Assembly (NCBI RefSeq): GCF_900157375.1
Contig: NZ_LT721901.1
Location: 986,365 to 1,050,364 of the forward strand
DNA from: Mycobacterium rhizamassiliense
Lineage (GTDB): Bacteria > Actinomycetota > Actinomycetes > Mycobacteriales > Mycobacteriaceae
Length of the DNA stretch: 64,000 bases
Direction of reading: 5' to 3'
Position 1 is the first letter of the stretch. Every line of letters begins with the position of its first letter. Below are positions 41,859 to 49,522 of the stretch, one piece after another. A program made the position numbers and the translations under genes. The notes beneath the pieces were generated by a model. It saw only the letters and a program-made list of their open reading frames with translations. It searched no databases and was not told the origin of the DNA.

Positions 41859-43759
41859 ACCCGTCCTATGGTCACCTGCGGCGTCAGTTTGTCCACATTG
41901 TCGGTGACCTGGCTCAAGATATTCAACTGCCGCTCGAGTTCGCGGACCGTGTTGTCGCGTTCGGCTTCCTCGATGTGCGCCGCGGAGACGGTGGATTGCA
42001 GCGATTCGTTGAGCGAACGGGTGATTTCGTTGGCGATGTCGCGGTAGTGGTCGCGCAACGCGCGGTGGATGAGCTTGAGCCGGTCGCGGGATTCCTTGCC
42101 CACCACGAAGGACACGTCGTCGACGAAACGCCGCACGTTGGTCTTCGCCTCGGCGCGCGCCCGCAGCAGGCGGTTCTCCTTGTCCTCCTTATAGGCCATG
42201 CGGCCCAGCAGCAGCCCGGCGCCCACCGACAGCGGGTTGAACAGGCCGAGCCCGGCCACCGACGAGAGCATGCCGATCATCACCACACCGCCGTAGGAAC
42301 CGCGCAGGCCGGTAACCACCTTCTGCCCCTTGCCCGCAGGCTTGGAGTCGAGCTCGGACAGCGAGCTGAGCCCGGCGAAGTCGCCGCCCATTTCGTGTGG
42401 GCTCAGCGCGGGCAGCACCACCGAATCCAGGCCCGCGTCGGCGAACGAATTCGCCACGTCGTCCGCGAGCGCCTCGGCACGTTGGTAGGCCCATACGAAG
42501 TTGTCGCCGACCGCAGTGGCGACCGCGTCTTCCACGCCGGCGCCGATCTCGGCCCAATGCCGCGTCGGGTCGCACGCATCGATCTGGCGCTCGATGTCTT
42601 CGGTGAGAGAACGGAATCGGGCCCGCATGTCGTGGTCGACGTCGGTGCTCAGATCGTTGAATCCGTCGTTGAGCACCTGCTGCCACAGCGCGGTCTGCTC
42701 GAGCGCGTCCAGCGCCTCGCGCTTGCGTCGCTCCAGTTCTTCGGTGAGCCGTTCACGCAGCCCCGGATCGTTGACGACCGCCAGCTCCGACCCCGCGGAC
42801 ATCGCCAATTGGTCTGCGGCCGAACGGATTTCACCGAGAACCATGTCGCGTACCCGGTCGGTCTGGCGGGAGAGCACCTTCTCGCTGAGGAATTTGACGA
42901 GCGCCGGAAAGTTGGATTCCTCGTTGAGTTCCTGGTCGTTGAGCGTGACGGCGTGGCTGCGCAACAGCGACGAGACGCCGACGATCGGCATCGGCACCCC
43001 GGCGCGCTGCAGGTGTCCGGCATTGGCGTTGACGATGTCGCGCCAGTGCGGATAGAGGTCGGTCTTGGTGGCGGCCAGCACCGAGACGGGGCAGATGCGG
43101 TGCGCCTGCCGGATGAACCACATCTCGGGTTCGGTCAGCTCCTGGCTGGTGTCGCTGACCATGATCAACGCGTCCGCGTCGGGCAGCAGCCCAAGGGTCG
43201 CGGACAGGTGTGGCTGACCGTGGCCGCCCACCCCGGGGGTGTCGACGAACGCCAGCCCGCCCTGCAAAAGCGGGCTGGGCGCACTGATTTCGACGCGCAG
43301 CACCTCGCGGCCGCCGGCTTGGGGTGCGCGGCGCAGGTCGGTGTTGATGTCGTCGATCGGGATGTCGACGGCCACGGATTCACCGTCGCGCCCCGCCGCG
43401 ACGATCAGCCGGGCCGACGGCTGTTCGCCGTAACCGACAACGGTGACCACCACGGTGGCCTCGTCGTCGCCCACCCGCGCCACGGGCAGGTTCAGCAGCG
43501 AGTTGAGCAGTTGGCTCTTGCCCTGTTTGAGTTGGCCGGCGATCACCACTCGGATCTGCGGATCGGTGATGCGGCGGCGGGCCCGGGCCAGTCGCTCCGA
43601 AAGGTCATTGCGGTCGTTGAGTTCGGCGATGGCGATGGTGTGGTCGATCAGCTCGACGATCACACCGACCTTTCGCGGGTCACTGGGTTGAGTCACCGTG
43701 CTACTCCACTTTCTCGCAGCGATCTGATCACCGTAGGCGCGCGAATCGGCGAGGACCAT
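41855..43759 (-). CDS. iniA: IniA, dynamin-like membrane-remodelling GTPase
   Basis: A 634-residue bacterial dynamin-like protein. P-loop GQLKQGKS (75-82), DTPG (173-176) and TKTD (231-234) form the GTPase site; helical neck and stalk follow, and a hydrophobic segment about 490-522 (VVMIGMLSSVAGLGLFNPL) is the lipid-interacting tip. M. smegmatis IniA mediates membrane fission in vitro. The start MVLADSRAYG corresponds in position to the annotated M. tuberculosis start; VTQPSDP at 43696 is an alternative. It is 34 bp downstream of iniB and overlaps iniC by 4 bp. Confidence 0.95.
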   Translation of the reverse strand: MVLADSRAYGDQIAARKWSSTVTQPSDPRKVGVIVELIDHTIAIAELNDRNDLSERLARARRRITDPQIRVVIAGQLKQGKSQLLNSLLNLPVARVGDDEATVVVTVVGYGEQPSARLIVAAGRDGESVAVDIPIDDINTDLRRAPQAGGREVLRVEISAPSPLLQGGLAFVDTPGVGGHGQPHLSATLGLLPDADALIMVSDTSQELTEPEMWFIRQAHRICPVSVLAATKTDLYPHWRDIVNANAGHLQRAGVPMPIVGVSSLLRSHAVTLNDQELNEESNFPALVKFLSEKVLSRQTDRVRDMVLGEIRSAADQLAMSAGSELAVVNDPGLRERLTEELERRKREALDALEQTALWQQVLNDGFNDLSTDVDHDMRARFRSLTEDIERQIDACDPTRHWAEIGAGVEDAVATAVGDNFVWAYQRAEALADDVANSFADAGLDSVVLPALSPHEMGGDFAGLSSLSELDSKPAGKGQKVVTGLRGSYGGVVMIGMLSSVAGLGLFNPLSVGAGLLLGRMAYKEDKENRLLRARAEAKTNVRRFVDDVSFVVGKESRDRLKLIHRALRDHYRDIANEITRSLNESLQSTVSAAHIEEAERDNTVRELERQLNILSQVTDNVDKLTPQVTIGRV

Positions 43760-43793
43760 CAGGTCACCGCCGACTCGCTGCGTCCTCGATCTA

Positions 43794-46025
43794 TCAGTGG
43801 TGCGGCGCCGGGGCGGCCGGGTGGGGTTCGGGCGCCGGTGCGTGTACCGGCGCGGGCGCGTGCGGCGTGCCCTCGAACACCGACGGCGTGTGCGCCGCAG
43901 GGGCCGGCGCGTGCTCGACCGGAGCCGGCGCGTGCTGAACCGGGGCCGGCGCGTGCTGAACCGGAGCGGGCGAATGCTGAACGGGCGCCGGCGAATGCTG
44001 AACCGGAACCGGCGACTGCTGTGCTGGCTCGTGGATCACCGGTCCGCCAGCGGCGCCGTGGCCGGCTGCGCCGCCCGAGGCCCCACCCTGGATGACGGGG
44101 CCCGGGTTCGACGGCGGCGTGACATGGCCACCGACGTTGCCCCCGGCACCCGCGCCACCTTGAATGGTCGGACCCTGTCCGACCGGCGCACCCGGGCTGT
44201 GCGGCCCCGAGATAGCGCCAGCCCCGGCCGCTGAACCGCCACCGCCCAACGCAGTGCCCTCCTGACCGAGGATGCCTCCGCCGTGCGCAGCGCCGCCTGC
44301 GCCGACACCCGCGGCACCACCGGCGGCCCCGCCGCCGGCCTGGCCGCCCAGCCCGACTCCACCGGCAGCACCGCCACCGGCGTGACCGCCCAGGCCGGCC
44401 CCGCCCGCGAGGGCCGGGGTCCCGGATTGCGCCGTCGCATGGCCGCCGAACGCGGTGTTGCCACTCAACATTGCGGCGCCGCGTTCACTCCCGATGCCCA
44501 GGCCGGCACCGCCCGCGGCACCGACGCCGGCTTGACCGCCGACACCGACACCGGCGAGCGGGCCCGCCACATGCGGAGTGGCGGCGCCGTTCATCGCGGC
44601 GCCCTCGCTAGCGATCAACCCCGCCTGACCGCTCGCGCCGAGCGCCGCATTGCCACCAGCCAGCCCGCCGGCATTGCCGCCACCGGCAAAACCGGCCCCC
44701 AAGGCCGCCTGGCCGCCAAGACCGGCAGCGCCGTTCAGGCCGGCGCCGTTCGCGAAGCCGCCTTGGCTGCCGAGTGCGGCCCCGGCACCCGATTGGCCGC
44801 CGAAAGCGCCGCCGGCCTGGCCCGCGAAACCGCCGCCGGCCTGGCCGGCGAAACCGGCCTGGTTGACGCCGCCGAGTCCGGCTCCCCCACCGGCACTCAA
44901 GGCGGCGCCACCGCCGAATCCGCCGTCCAGGCCGGCCTGCTCGCCCAGCCCGGCACGGCCGCCAAGCCGGGAGCCGGCCCCTGCGCCGAAGCCGCTACCG
45001 GCCCCGCCCGCTAGGCCGACGCCCGCGTGACCCCCAACGCCGACGCCAGCCCGGCCGCCGGAACCCGCGCCGAAGCCACCGCCAATCCCCGTCTCGCCGT
45101 GCAGCCCGGCGCCGGCGCCAATACCGGCGCGGCCGCCCAACTCCGCGCCGCCGCCCACGCCGGCCTCCCCGCGCAGGCCCACGCCGCCACCGATACCGGC
45201 GTGCTCACCAACACCGAAACCCGCACGCTCGCCGAATCCCAAACCTGCGCGCTCGCCAACGCCAAAGCCGGTTTGGGCACCGAGACCGAAGCCCTCACGC
45301 TCTCCAACACCGAACCCGGCGCGCTCACCAACACCAAAGCCAGCCCGCTCACCAACGCCAAAGCCAGCCCGCTCGCCAACACCGAACCCGGCACGCTCGC
45401 CAACGCCGAAACCCGCACGCTCGCCGAAACCGAAGCCCGGCCGACCCCAGCCCGGCCCGAAGCCGGGTCCGCACTCGCCGGTGCCCGGGCCGCAGTCGGG
45501 CCGGAAGTCACCCCAACCCGGTCGGTGCTCACCCCAGCCTGGCCGACCCCAACCGGGGCCGAAGTCACCGGTACCCGGTCCGAATCCGCCCCAGCCCGGC
45601 TGCCCGCCAAATCCACCGATCGGACCCAGGAGGCTGCCCTCCACCGCGCCGATCACTCCGGCGCCGGCGTCGCCCACCAGGGCCGCGCCGTCCTCGGCCA
45701 CCGCCGCGATCGGGTTGGACGCGTACCCATAGCCCGGGTCGTATCCGCCGTAACCGGCGTCGTATCCGCCATAGCCCGCGTCGTATCCGCCGTAACCGGG
45801 GTCGAAGCCGTACTGGTCGGTCAGCACCTGCTGCAGCCCGCCGATCGGGTTGCCGGGACCGAGGTCCATGCCCGGCATCGCGCTGGCCAACGCGGACGAG
45901 AACTCGTCGGGCGCCACGTTCACCAGGCCGTTGTCGATCATGGCCTGGTTGGGGCCGGACACGAATGCTTGCGCGGCCGCCGGATCGGTAAACAGGCCCA
46001 GAATGTATTGGATCAGCGCGTTCAT
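43794..46025 (-). CDS. iniB: IniB, Gly/Ala-rich repeat protein
   Basis: A 743-residue protein, first in the iniBAC operon, with GGAGGG before its ATG. The N-terminal ~55 residues (ALIQYILGLFTDPAAAQAF) are the IniB N-domain; then come YGGYDAG repeats (78-100), a Gly/Trp-rich segment, GERAGFGV octapeptides (about 201-276), a long Gly/Ala region and a PVQHSPA/PVQHAPA heptad tail with His and Pro. It retains the IniB signature GQAGLIASEGAAMNGAA. The M. tuberculosis protein is 479 residues, so this one is expanded, mostly by repeats. Probably cell-wall associated; molecular role unknown. Confidence 0.92.
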   Translation of the reverse strand: MNALIQYILGLFTDPAAAQAFVSGPNQAMIDNGLVNVAPDEFSSALASAMPGMDLGPGNPIGGLQQVLTDQYGFDPGYGGYDAGYGGYDAGYGGYDPGYGYASNPIAAVAEDGAALVGDAGAGVIGAVEGSLLGPIGGFGGQPGWGGFGPGTGDFGPGWGRPGWGEHRPGWGDFRPDCGPGTGECGPGFGPGWGRPGFGFGERAGFGVGERAGFGVGERAGFGVGERAGFGVGERAGFGVGEREGFGLGAQTGFGVGERAGLGFGERAGFGVGEHAGIGGGVGLRGEAGVGGGAELGGRAGIGAGAGLHGETGIGGGFGAGSGGRAGVGVGGHAGVGLAGGAGSGFGAGAGSRLGGRAGLGEQAGLDGGFGGGAALSAGGGAGLGGVNQAGFAGQAGGGFAGQAGGAFGGQSGAGAALGSQGGFANGAGLNGAAGLGGQAALGAGFAGGGNAGGLAGGNAALGASGQAGLIASEGAAMNGAATPHVAGPLAGVGVGGQAGVGAAGGAGLGIGSERGAAMLSGNTAFGGHATAQSGTPALAGGAGLGGHAGGGAAGGVGLGGQAGGGAAGGAAGVGAGGAAHGGGILGQEGTALGGGGSAAGAGAISGPHSPGAPVGQGPTIQGGAGAGGNVGGHVTPPSNPGPVIQGGASGGAAGHGAAGGPVIHEPAQQSPVPVQHSPAPVQHSPAPVQHAPAPVQHAPAPVEHAPAPAAHTPSVFEGTPHAPAPVHAPAPEPHPAAPAPHH
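43902..44009 (-). repeat. PVQHSPA/PVQHAPA heptad repeats in iniB
   Basis: About five in-frame copies of a 21-bp unit encoding a Pro/His heptad near the IniB C-terminus. Confidence 0.75.
45198..45425 (-). repeat. GERAGFGV octapeptide repeats in iniB
   Basis: Tandem 24-bp units encode GERAGFGV, the first four or five nearly identical at DNA level, later ones diverged (GEREGFGL, GERAGLGF, GEHAGIGG). Confidence 0.85.
45726..45794 (-). repeat. YGGYDAG repeats in iniB
   Basis: Three tandem 21-bp units encoding YGGYDAG/YGGYDPG between IniB residues 78 and 100. Confidence 0.8.
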
Positions 46026-46160
46026 GATTGATTCCCTCCGAGTTCTCGAAGCCCGCCGGACTGCCGGCGTCTGAAATCCACGCTATGGGTCCCGAGGCCC
46101 CCCGGAATCGGGGCGCGATCCCCCAGCCGATAGGGCCCGCCTCGGGATCGATCGGGGCAC

Positions 46161-46201
46161 CCCGTTAGGGGGTTAGGGGATATTCGGGGAGCCCTAACGG
46201 G
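46161..46201. promoter_or_regulatory. Candidate IniR operator upstream of iniB
   Basis: Two directly abutting GTTAGGGG octamers (46164-46171, 46172-46179) are followed by an inverted CCCTAAC (46192-46198); outer arms CCCGTTAGGG and CCCTAACGGG are perfect inverted repeats. Similar octamers lie upstream of iniR. IniR binding is inferred. Confidence 0.55.
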
Positions 46202-46217
46202 TGCCTTGAGGCACCCG
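46198..46217 (-). terminator. GC-rich hairpin between the Rv0340-like gene and iniB
   Basis: CGGGTGCC and GGCACCCG form a perfect 8-bp stem with a 4-base loop, 46 nt after the stop of the upstream gene. No U-tract follows. It may end that transcript or take part in an attenuation switch with the sequence at 46156-46170. Confidence 0.45.
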
Positions 46218-46263
46218 GACAAGCGGCATTTGCGCACGTCAGGGCGTGATGAGCGAAAGGACT

Positions 46264-46812
46264 CTAGCCGTGGATCCCGAAATCGTGGTGCTCGGGGTCG
46301 GCTGGATGCGGGTGGGGAACCGAATGGTCCCAGATGCCCGGATCATTGGGGGGTAACGCGCTGTGGTCCAGCGCGGGGTCAGCCAGCTCCGCGCCGGTGA
46401 GCTGCGTCGATGGCCCGTGCCAATCGATGCCCAGCGGACGGGGTTCGGCCGGGGCCCCCGCCGGCGGCGGGGTGAGCGGCTGGCTGATCACGCCGCCCGC
46501 GGTTCCGTGCGGGTGGACCATTCCGGCCGGTCCGGGGGCGACGTGCGGCGTGAACGAATCGAGTGCGGCCGCGGCGGCGCCGCTTGCCCACACATTGCCG
46601 TGATCGGCGACGGGTGTTGCAGCGCCGCTGCCGCCCGGGCCGGACATGGACAGCGAATCCGATACCATAGGGATCAAGTTATTCACATCGGCGCTGCTCA
46701 CATCGGTGAGGTGCGCGTCGGCAATCGATTGCGCCGGGTTGGCGGCGTAGCGCGCCGCGGCATCGGGATCGCGCACCAGCGAGATCACGAAATCGAGCAA
46801 TGAGTTTGCCAC
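46264..46812 (-). CDS. Rv0340-like protein with IniB-type N-terminal domain
   Basis: A 182-residue protein from a GTG (VANSLLDFVISLV) preceded by AGGAGG. Residues 1-55 match the IniB N-domain in pattern (LLDFVISLVRDPDAAARYAANPAQSI against LIQYILGLFTDPAAAQAFVSGPNQAM), and the rest is Pro/Gly/His-rich ending DPEHHDFGIHG. It lies between iniR and iniB, on the iniB strand, as does Rv0340 in M. tuberculosis. Probably co-regulated with iniBAC; function unknown. Confidence 0.83.
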   Translation of the reverse strand: MANSLLDFVISLVRDPDAAARYAANPAQSIADAHLTDVSSADVNNLIPMVSDSLSMSGPGGSGAATPVADHGNVWASGAAAAALDSFTPHVAPGPAGMVHPHGTAGGVISQPLTPPPAGAPAEPRPLGIDWHGPSTQLTGAELADPALDHSALPPNDPGIWDHSVPHPHPADPEHHDFGIHG

Positions 46813-46941
46813 CGCACACCTCCTTGCTTCCCCGGTGCGATCCCGCCCGGGTCCAACGACGAGACCCCAGGCAACTATCACGATGCTATCGGCTGCGATC
46901 GCCCGTGTGATCGGTGCGAAACCCACCCGACTCGCGGCGCC

Positions 46942-46964
46942 ATTAGGGGGTGGTCCGTTAGGGG
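46942..46964. promoter_or_regulatory. Candidate IniR operator between iniR and the Rv0340-like gene
   Basis: ATTAGGGG (46942-46949) and GTTAGGGG (46957-46964) are in direct orientation 15 bp apart, the same octamer as upstream of iniB. Confidence 0.5.
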
Positions 46965-47002
46965 AACGGTAGCGTTACGGGGATGATCGGCCGGCTGCGC
47001 CC

Positions 47003-49420
47003 GTGACAACGACTTCCGAGGCCCTGCCGGGCGCGCGCGAGGCCGTTCACGCCGTCGCGAATGCCGCGTCCTTCCCGGCGAAGGTACTGATCACGGGGGG
47101 TATCGGCGCCGGCAAGAGCACGGTCGTCGCCGCCGTGCGCGATTCGCTCCGCAGCGCCGGACTCGCGGTCCTGGCGCGCCCGCCCCGGGCCGGCGATCCA
47201 CCCGACGCGGCGCTGGTCGTCGACGACGCCCACCTGCTGAGCGAGGCCGAGCTGCGGGAGGTCGCCGAGCGCGCCGCCGAACCCGGCGCGACCGTCGTCG
47301 TGGCCGCCGAACCCCAGGAGCAACTCCGGGATCTGGCCGTCGCCATCGAGCGTGAGCGGGCCCGGATCGCGCTCGGTCCACTGCCCGTCGCCGAGCACCT
47401 GCTGGACTGCACCGCGGGCCTTCCGTTCCTGGTGCACGCGACCGCCGACGCGGCGGCGCCGGCGCAGGCGCAGGCGGCGACGTTCGCGCTGATCGAGCGG
47501 TTGCGCCGGCTCGACGAACCGACCGTGGACGCCCTGCTGATCGTGTCGCTGACCCCCGAATTGGGGGCGGCCGACGTGGCCGCGGCCCTGGGCGTCCCGG
47601 CGGCGCAGGCGCGGCAGCTGGTCGATCGGGCCCGCGCCAGCGGGCTCAGCGAGCCGTCGCACCGCCCGGCCTTCCTGCGGCTGCTACACGACGCTCTCGC
47701 CCAGATCGTCGGCAACGCCCACCACCGCGAGATCGAAGCCGCGCTGGTGCGGTCGCAGCTCGACATGTCGACCATGACGCCCGGCCTCGCGCTGCGGCTC
47801 GCCGAGCACGGCCTACGCGACGACCGGCTGGCCGACATCCTCGCCGGGCAGGCCGCAGCCGCCCGTGGCGACGCCGTCCGAGCCGCGAGGCTGTATCGGG
47901 CCGCGGTCGACGCCGGCGCCCAAGCCCTGACCGCGCAGGTCGCCGACGCGCTGGCGCTCACCGGCGGCTGCGCGGCCGCGGCGGCATTGGCCGACGGTCT
48001 GCTCGGCTCCGCGGATCCTGCCGAGCGCGCCGCGGCCGTGCGCATCGCGGCCAGCGTCGCCGCCCACGACGGCAACGCGAACCAGGCGGCGGAGTTGTTC
48101 GGCTGGCTGGGCCCGCAGCCCGACGCGGTCGTCGGCGCGGCCGCGGCCATCACCTTCGTCGCCACCGGCGATCTGGGCGCCGCCCGCGACGCCCTCGAGC
48201 CGACCAACGCCGGCCCGCCGACGATGGCGGCGCGCACCTCGCGTGGCCTCGCCGAGGGCCTGCTGCTGACGATGGATCGGCCGTATCCGGCGGCGATGGC
48301 GAAGCTCGGGCAGGCCATCGCGGCCGAGCAGCCGATGGGGGACGCCCTGCCGGACAGCCCGGCCGCGCTGGTCACCCTGGCCGCGATCCACGGCGGCGAC
48401 CCCGTCAGGGCGCGCAGCGTGATCGGCCGCGCCGTGCGGGCCGGCGGCGTCCCGCTCTTCGATGCCCGGCACACCCTGCTGTCCGGTTGGATCAAGATGC
48501 ACGACGGTCAGCTGCCGTCGGCGAGTGCGGACGCCGTCGCGGCCGGCGCCGCCGAGCTGCACCCGCGCGACGCGCTGTGGGCGGCGGCGCTGCACACCGC
48601 GATCGCGCGTCGCAGCGGCGACAGCGGCGCGCTGCAGAAGCATTGGTACGCAGCCATGGAGGTGCTGGCGGAGTACTCCGTCGACCTGTTTGCGCTGCTA
48701 CCGGTCGGCGAGCTGTGGGTGGCGGCCGCCCGGATGCGCCAGGCCGACCAGCTGCGCCACACCCTGGAGCAGGCCTTCGCCCTGCTGGAATCGCTGGGCA
48801 ACCCCACGTTGTGGGCGGTACCCCTGCACTGGTCGGGGGTGCACGCGGGCATCCTCGCCAACTCACCGGAGTCGGTCGCGCCGCACGGGCAGGCCCTGGC
48901 CGCGGCGGCGGGTGACAGCACCATGGCGCGGGCGTTGTCGGCGGCCGGCCGGACCTGGCTGCGGGTGCTGGGCAACCAGGTCGACGCCGACGAAGTCATC
49001 GCCGCCGCCCGGTCGCTGTCGCACGTCGGGCTGACCTCCGACGCGACGCGGCTGGCCGGTCAGGCCGCGCTGCAGACGTCGGACGGCCGGGTTTCGGGCG
49101 CCATGCTGCAACTGGCCCGCGACCTCAAGCTGGGGGCTGCCCCGGGCGAGGTCCCCGGCGAGCCGCCCGGGGGCGAACCGCAAGGCGCCGCCCCGACGGC
49201 CCCCCGCCAGCCACCGTCGGGGTCGCCGCTGTCCGATCGCGAACGCGAGGTCGCCGAGCTGCTGCTGCTGGGGTTGCCGTACCGGGACATCGGTGGCCAG
49301 CTATTCATCTCGGCCAAGACCGTCGAGCACCACGTCGCCCGGATTAGGCGGCGGCTGGGCGCCGGCTCGCGCTCGGAAATGCTGTCGATGCTGCGGGCCA
49401 TGCTGGCCCCGGGCAGTTAG
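47003..49420 (+). CDS. iniR: IniR, STAND-type LuxR regulator of iniBAC
   Basis: An 805-residue regulator from a GTG start, similar in size and position to Rv0339c, reported to activate iniBAC in response to free trehalose. An N-terminal ATPase has Walker A GGIGAGKST (about 32-40) and Walker B ALVVDDAHLL (about 70-79); a long helical TPR-like region follows; the C-terminal LuxR HTH is DREREVAELLLLGLPYRDI with FISAKTVEHHVARI (about 740-790). A Pro/Gly-rich linker precedes the HTH. It is divergent from the Rv0340-like gene, with shared octamer repeats between them. Confidence 0.9.
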   Translation: MTTTSEALPGAREAVHAVANAASFPAKVLITGGIGAGKSTVVAAVRDSLRSAGLAVLARPPRAGDPPDAALVVDDAHLLSEAELREVAERAAEPGATVVVAAEPQEQLRDLAVAIERERARIALGPLPVAEHLLDCTAGLPFLVHATADAAAPAQAQAATFALIERLRRLDEPTVDALLIVSLTPELGAADVAAALGVPAAQARQLVDRARASGLSEPSHRPAFLRLLHDALAQIVGNAHHREIEAALVRSQLDMSTMTPGLALRLAEHGLRDDRLADILAGQAAAARGDAVRAARLYRAAVDAGAQALTAQVADALALTGGCAAAAALADGLLGSADPAERAAAVRIAASVAAHDGNANQAAELFGWLGPQPDAVVGAAAAITFVATGDLGAARDALEPTNAGPPTMAARTSRGLAEGLLLTMDRPYPAAMAKLGQAIAAEQPMGDALPDSPAALVTLAAIHGGDPVRARSVIGRAVRAGGVPLFDARHTLLSGWIKMHDGQLPSASADAVAAGAAELHPRDALWAAALHTAIARRSGDSGALQKHWYAAMEVLAEYSVDLFALLPVGELWVAAARMRQADQLRHTLEQAFALLESLGNPTLWAVPLHWSGVHAGILANSPESVAPHGQALAAAAGDSTMARALSAAGRTWLRVLGNQVDADEVIAAARSLSHVGLTSDATRLAGQAALQTSDGRVSGAMLQLARDLKLGAAPGEVPGEPPGGEPQGAAPTAPRQPPSGSPLSDREREVAELLLLGLPYRDIGGQLFISAKTVEHHVARIRRRLGAGSRSEMLSMLRAMLAPGS

Positions 49421-49433
49421 GGCAGCCTTTCTC

Positions 49434-49449
49434 GCGCCGAAAGCGGCGC
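49434..49449 (+). terminator. Short hairpin after iniR
   Basis: GCGCCG and CGGCGC, perfect 6-bp stem with loop AAAG, 13 nt after the iniR stop; no U-tract follows. Confidence 0.35.
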
Positions 49450-49522
49450 AGATGTCACTATGAGCAGGGCAAAGATCGAATGAATTTTCGTTGTGTGACG
49501 AGGCATTGGGGAGAGACCTTCT

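Noticed and set aside
45198..45425. CRISPR-like regular repeats
   Set aside because: The 24-bp units are in-frame codons for GERAGFGV in iniB with no unique spacers.
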